NCBI GenBank assembly: GCA_026393775.1
Contig: JAPKZM010000297.1
Location: 1 to 9,115 of the forward strand
Source of the DNA: Candidatus Aminicenantota bacterium
GTDB lineage: Bacteria; Acidobacteriota; Aminicenantia; UBA2199
Direction: 5' to 3'
DNA length: 9,115 nucleotides
Shown here: positions 6,508-9,115 of the stretch, piece after piece
Position numbering within the stretch: position 1 is the first letter of the stretch
How the letters are laid out: each line of letters opens with the position of its first letter
Translations under genes and position numbers: made by a program
The notes under the pieces: model-generated
The model's input: the letters and a program-made list of their open reading frames with translations, nothing else
What the model was told of the DNA's origin: nothing
Databases searched by the model: none

Positions 6508-6825
6508 ATGGAAAAAAGAAGGGATTGCCGGATGAGCAAAAAGGTCCCCATCCGTTTTACGTACAACGGAAGCTCCTTCCAATCTATCACTGGAGATATT
6601 TCCCGCCGCGGCGTATTCATCCAGACCGCACATGCGTTTCCCTCAAGGAACGGTATCAACATTGAAATTCAGTGCAAAAACAACCATGTGCACATGGCCG
6701 GATTCATCGTCTGGAGCAAAAAGACAGCTCCCTCGGCCTCGGAACTAGTTAAAGGCGGGATGGGCATCCAATTGCTCGACTATCAGAAACAGGAATACCA
6801 GGAATTGCTGTCCCAACCACGCTGA
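6508..6825 (+). CDS. single-domain PilZ protein, predicted c-di-GMP receptor
   Basis: PilZ domains bind the second messenger cyclic di-GMP and pass the signal to motility, polysaccharide or secretion machinery by protein contact. Both binding motifs are intact: R-x3-R (R4, R8) at the N terminus and D-x-S-x2-G (D30, S32, G35) in GDISRRGVFI. The C-terminal GGMGIQLLD (residues about 88-96) is typical of the domain's last strand. The protein is 105 residues, just one domain, with no membrane segment or output domain. AAGGAGA (6494-6500) stands 7 nt before the ATG, and the gene has its own promoter and an intrinsic terminator, so it is monocistronic. Its base composition appears less GC-rich than its neighbours. 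Nothing near it shows its target; the divergent membrane glycosyltransferase is a guess only. Confidence 0.9.
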   Translation: MEKRRDCRMSKKVPIRFTYNGSSFQSITGDISRRGVFIQTAHAFPSRNGINIEIQCKNNHVHMAGFIVWSKKTAPSASELVKGGMGIQLLDYQKQEYQELLSQPR

Positions 6826-6833
6826 TTTTCTCT

Positions 6834-6862
6834 TGCCGGAAGTTCCCGGCATTTCTTTTCTT
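6834..6862 (+). terminator. intrinsic terminator of the PilZ gene
   Basis: A 6-bp stem TGCCGG/CCGGCA (6834-6839 with 6846-6851) and 6-nt loop are followed by TTTCTTTTCTT. It starts 8 nt after the PilZ stop. The T-rich tail is on the plus strand only, so it serves PilZ and not ilvE. Confidence 0.75.
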
Positions 6863-6881
6863 CAGTTTGGAATTCCAGTGT

Positions 6882-6923
6882 GAAAAGCAAATCAGCCGCG
6901 GCTGGATCGCCCTGAATATCAGG
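6882..6923 (-). terminator. possible weak terminator after ilvE
   Basis: Read on the minus strand, two small hairpins follow the ilvE stop: CCTGA-TAT-TCAGG (6923-6911) and the 12-nt palindrome CAGCCGCGGCTG (6904-6893), the latter followed by ATTTGCTTTT. The stems are short and the T-tract is interrupted, so this is tentative. Confidence 0.35.
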
Positions 6924-6926
6924 ACA

Positions 6927-8000
6927 TTACTGCACTTTGTACACCCAACCGTGCCGGTCGGGGATTTCACCGTATTGCAGCCCGATCAACGTTTTAAAAA
7001 AGGTTTGCGCCCAGGTCCCGGTGCGTTGCTCATTAACTAAATAATCCTTACCCTGATATCCTATTTTGCCGACCGGGCTGATGACCGCGGCTGTACCGGC
7101 TCCGAAAACTTCAGTCAATTTTCCGCTTTGTATGCCTTCAATGACCTCTTCAATGGCGATCTTCCGCTCTTCGGCCTGGATACCAAGCCCGGCAGCCAAT
7201 TCCAGGACCGATTTGCGGGTTATGCCGTGCAAGATCGTCCCATCCAGGGCCGGAGTGACCAATTTGCCGTTGAGGATAAAGAAAATATTCATGGCCCCGA
7301 CTTCCTCGATAAAACGGTGTTCGCAGGCATCGAGCCAAAGGACCTGGCTGTAGCCCTTCTGGATGGCTTCGCGAGTGGCCAGCAGACTGCCGGCATAATT
7401 GCCGCCGGTCTTGGCTTCACCGGTCCCGCCGCTGCCGGCGCGGGAATAGGTGTCGCTGACCCACAAGCTGACCGAATTGAAGCCTTCCTTGAAATACGGC
7501 CCCACCGGGGAGAGGATGATAAAAAAAAGATATTCGCTCGAGGCCTTGACCCCGAGGGCCGCTTCAGTTCCGATAACGGCCGGGCGAATGTAAAGGCTGG
7601 CTCCTTTCTGGGTCGGGATCCACCGTTTTTCAAGTTTCAGCAATTCGCACTCGGCCTGCAGGAAATTATTTTCATCAATTTCGGGCATGCATAAGCGCTG
7701 CAGCGAACGGTTCAAACGCCGGGCATTTTCCAGGGGCCTGAACATTAAAATTTCACCTTTTTTCGATTGGTAAGCTTTTTGCCCTTCAAAGACCTCCTGG
7801 CTGTAATGAAAGACATTGGCCGAAGGCTGCAAAACCAAAGGCTGATGGGGCTTGATGCAGGGATTTTGCCATCCCTGCCCCTGAGAGTATTCCATGGTGA
7901 ACATGTAGTCGGTAAAATAGCGGCCAAAGGGTAGCATCAAGGGGTCCTTAAACAGCGGTTTTAATTTTTTCTCCGCGATCAACTCCAGGCTAATTTTCAT
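6927..8000 (-). CDS. ilvE: branched-chain amino acid aminotransferase
   Basis: A PLP-dependent fold-type IV cytosolic transaminase that makes leucine, isoleucine and valine from their 2-oxo acids using glutamate. The 357 residues match the longer bacterial/eukaryotic-type BCAT: GRYFTDYMFTMEY near the N terminus (26-38), FHYSQEVFEGQKAY (64-77), YIRPAVIGTE (137-146), and the PLP lysine K197 in EAKTGGNYAGSL. Also present are the PLP-site acidic segment FIEEVGAMNIFF (230-241), HGITR (258-262), GTAAVISPV (302-310) and a C-terminal IQYGE-like GLQYGEIPDRHGW (340-352). The start is ATG 8000 because AAGGAGG (8014-8008) sits 7 nt upstream; an open frame extends to 8105 but runs into mpl and past the promoter, so the longer form is rejected. 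It has its own promoter after mpl. The function is unlinked to mpl, so they probably share only neighbourhood. Confidence 0.95.
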   Translation of the reverse strand: MKISLELIAEKKLKPLFKDPLMLPFGRYFTDYMFTMEYSQGQGWQNPCIKPHQPLVLQPSANVFHYSQEVFEGQKAYQSKKGEILMFRPLENARRLNRSLQRLCMPEIDENNFLQAECELLKLEKRWIPTQKGASLYIRPAVIGTEAALGVKASSEYLFFIILSPVGPYFKEGFNSVSLWVSDTYSRAGSGGTGEAKTGGNYAGSLLATREAIQKGYSQVLWLDACEHRFIEEVGAMNIFFILNGKLVTPALDGTILHGITRKSVLELAAGLGIQAEERKIAIEEVIEGIQSGKLTEVFGAGTAAVISPVGKIGYQGKDYLVNEQRTGTWAQTFFKTLIGLQYGEIPDRHGWVYKVQ

Positions 8001-8007
8001 CGCATGG

Positions 8008-8014
8008 CCTCCTT
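8008..8014 (-). promoter_or_regulatory. ribosome binding site fixing the ilvE start
   Basis: On the minus strand AAGGAGG lies 7 nt before ATG 8000. An out-of-frame ATG (8005-8003) sits between them but is too close to the site. This rules out the in-frame upstream candidates as the normal start. Confidence 0.85.
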
Positions 8015-8031
8015 GGCGAACGAGTGAATTC

Positions 8032-8060
8032 ATTTTACTTTTTTGCCGCCGGCCTGTCAA
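8032..8060 (-). promoter_or_regulatory. sigma-70 type promoter of ilvE overlapping the mpl stop
   Basis: On the minus strand, consensus TTGACA (8060-8055) and TAAAAT (8037-8032, 5 of 6) are 17 bp apart, with a predicted start near 8025 and a leader of about 25 nt. The TGA inside the -35 box (8059-8057) is the mpl stop codon. Confidence 0.8.
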
Positions 8061-9115
8061 TCGCATCCGGGTTTTCCCGGTGCTTGCGTCAGGCTCTTCA
8101 CCCAAGCGGTAAAATCGTGCACATCGCCGTTGGAAAGGATGATGACGACCCGCGGCTGCAAAAAATCCAGGCTGGAAAGGAAGCGCTGGATGCCGGGAAA
8201 ATCCTCAAAGATCCGGACGCGTTTGCCCATGGCCTTTAGTTCCTTTTTCAGCCTGGCCAGGTCGAGCCGTTCGCCGGCCGGGATCTTTTCCTTCTGGTAG
8301 ACATCTTTGATGACGATGCTGTCGGCGGCGGCCAGGCTGGACGGCAATCGCCCCTGGAAGAAATTTCGCCGCAGGCTCCAGGAGCGGGGTTCAAAAACGA
8401 CCAGGATCTCGCGCTGCGGGTACAGGTTCGGCAGTCCCCCCAGCACACTGGCTATGGCCGTGGGATGATGGGCGAAATCCTCGATGAAAACGGTGTTTTG
8501 CCTCCGACCGATGACGGTCAGCCGGCGCTCCACCCCCCGGAATGTGGCCAGCGCTTTTTTTATCGCCGCCAGCGGCAACCGCAGTTCCAAGGCCAGGATG
8601 ATGCCGGCAGTCACGTTCCACACGTTGTAGGGACCGGCCAGCGGCATATGAAATTCCCACTGCCGGGAATGGCTCTTCAGGCGAAAATCATAGCCGTTGT
8701 TTTTGGCCCGGACGCGAGTGATTTCAAAATCGGCCCGGCCGCGTCCGTAGGTGATGACTGGAGTGAAGGCTCGGGAGACCGCTCGGGCAGCCATTTCATA
8801 GTCACGGTTGACGATGATGGTACCCCGAGCCGGGACCTGGTTGACCAGGTCCTGGAAGCTTTTCAGGTAGCCTGCCGCGCTGGGGTAAAAATCGATGTGA
8901 TCGTGTTCCAGGGCCGTGAGGATCAAACGGTCGGGACGATATTTGAAAAATTTGGCCGTGCGGTCGAAAAAAGCCGTTTCGTATTCATCGCCTTCGCTGA
9001 CGAAACAGGCGCCGCTACCCAGCCGGTAATTGCCGCTGAAATTCAAGGGCTTGCCGCCAATGAAAAAGCCCGGCCGCTGCCCGGCGACGGTCAACAGGTG
9101 GGCGATGAACGAGGC
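8057..9115 (-). CDS. mpl: UDP-N-acetylmuramate:tripeptide ligase Mpl (5' end outside window)
   Basis: Mpl is a Mur ligase that joins the recycled L-Ala-gamma-D-Glu-meso-Dap tripeptide to UDP-MurNAc, returning cell-wall fragments to peptidoglycan synthesis. The frame is open to the window edge, with 352 residues visible; about 100 N-terminal residues, including the GKT ATP loop, are missing. An apparent TTG start at 9094 is internal, since ASFIAHL upstream continues the family alignment. Mpl-specific wording includes PGFFIGG, FVSEGDEYETAFFD, KYRPDRLILTALEHDHIDFY, GVERRLTVIG, IEDFAHHPTAI and FEPRSWSLRRNFF. These distinguish it from MurC, which lacks the GDEYDTAFFD stretch. The usual HN of the ATP-contacting HNxxN segment reads YNVWN here. 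The C terminus has SNGDVHDF where others read SNGGFGG. It sits upstream of ilvE and its stop lies in the ilvE -35 box. Confidence 0.92.
   Translation of the reverse strand, partial: ASFIAHLLTVAGQRPGFFIGGKPLNFSGNYRLGSGACFVSEGDEYETAFFDRTAKFFKYRPDRLILTALEHDHIDFYPSAAGYLKSFQDLVNQVPARGTIIVNRDYEMAARAVSRAFTPVITYGRGRADFEITRVRAKNNGYDFRLKSHSRQWEFHMPLAGPYNVWNVTAGIILALELRLPLAAIKKALATFRGVERRLTVIGRRQNTVFIEDFAHHPTAIASVLGGLPNLYPQREILVVFEPRSWSLRRNFFQGRLPSSLAAADSIVIKDVYQKEKIPAGERLDLARLKKELKAMGKRVRIFEDFPGIQRFLSSLDFLQPRVVIILSNGDVHDFTAWVKSLTQAPGKPGCD

Noticed and set aside
7128..7694. 188-codon plus-strand open frame
   Set aside because: It is antisense to ilvE, which is certain.
8001..8105. N-terminal extension of ilvE to an earlier start
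   Set aside because: It would overlap mpl and span the ilvE promoter; the strong ribosome site points to ATG 8000.

Overview
The window reads as ordinary chromosomal sequence from a Gram-negative-type bacterium, GC-rich by eye. It carries core genes for glycolysis, nucleotide synthesis, the ribosome, branched-chain amino acids and cell-wall recycling, with one cluster of less-characterised enzymes. Mpl, at the right edge, implies a meso-diaminopimelate type peptidoglycan. The layout, the wording of the GT-C membrane protein and the PFK subtype recall uncultured Acidobacteriota or Aminicenantota-like lineages, but this is an impression from memory and not a demonstrated placement. No tRNA, rRNA, CRISPR array, insertion sequence or phage gene is visible.

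Left block (1-3113, plus strand). A truncated 6-phosphofructokinase is followed 6 bp later by a thymidylate kinase, whose stop codon overlaps (ATGA) the start of a LarE-like sulfur transferase. These three look like one operon. A near-consensus sigma-70 promoter then drives rpsT (ribosomal protein S20). A Cas4/AddB-like nuclease with four iron-sulfur type cysteines follows, in the same frame as rpsT, starting at a TTG 6 bp after the rpsT stop, and is probably co-transcribed.

Middle block (3147-6284). A cytosolic family 2 glycosyltransferase (plus strand) converges on a 779-residue multi-pass membrane protein with a GT-C-like GDEPHY motif (minus strand). Their 3' ends overlap by 38 bp. One plausible reading is that the first makes a lipid-linked sugar and the second uses a lipid-linked sugar on the outer face of the membrane. 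This is inference only.

Right block (6285-9115). A 223-bp divergent intergenic region holds a strong promoter for a small single-domain PilZ protein (predicted c-di-GMP receptor) ending in an intrinsic terminator. On the minus strand, mpl (truncated at the window edge) is followed by ilvE. The ilvE -35 box contains the mpl stop codon, so ilvE can be transcribed alone as well as by read-through.

Genes with their own strong promoter (rpsT, pilZ, ilvE) have clear Shine-Dalgarno sequences. The others with visible starts (tmk, larE, the nuclease, the GT2 and the GT-C protein) have weak or none, which suggests translational coupling or leaderless initiation. No clearly new system is evident. The nuclease behind rpsT, the glycosyltransferase pair and the larE without larA/B/C nearby are the items most worth following.
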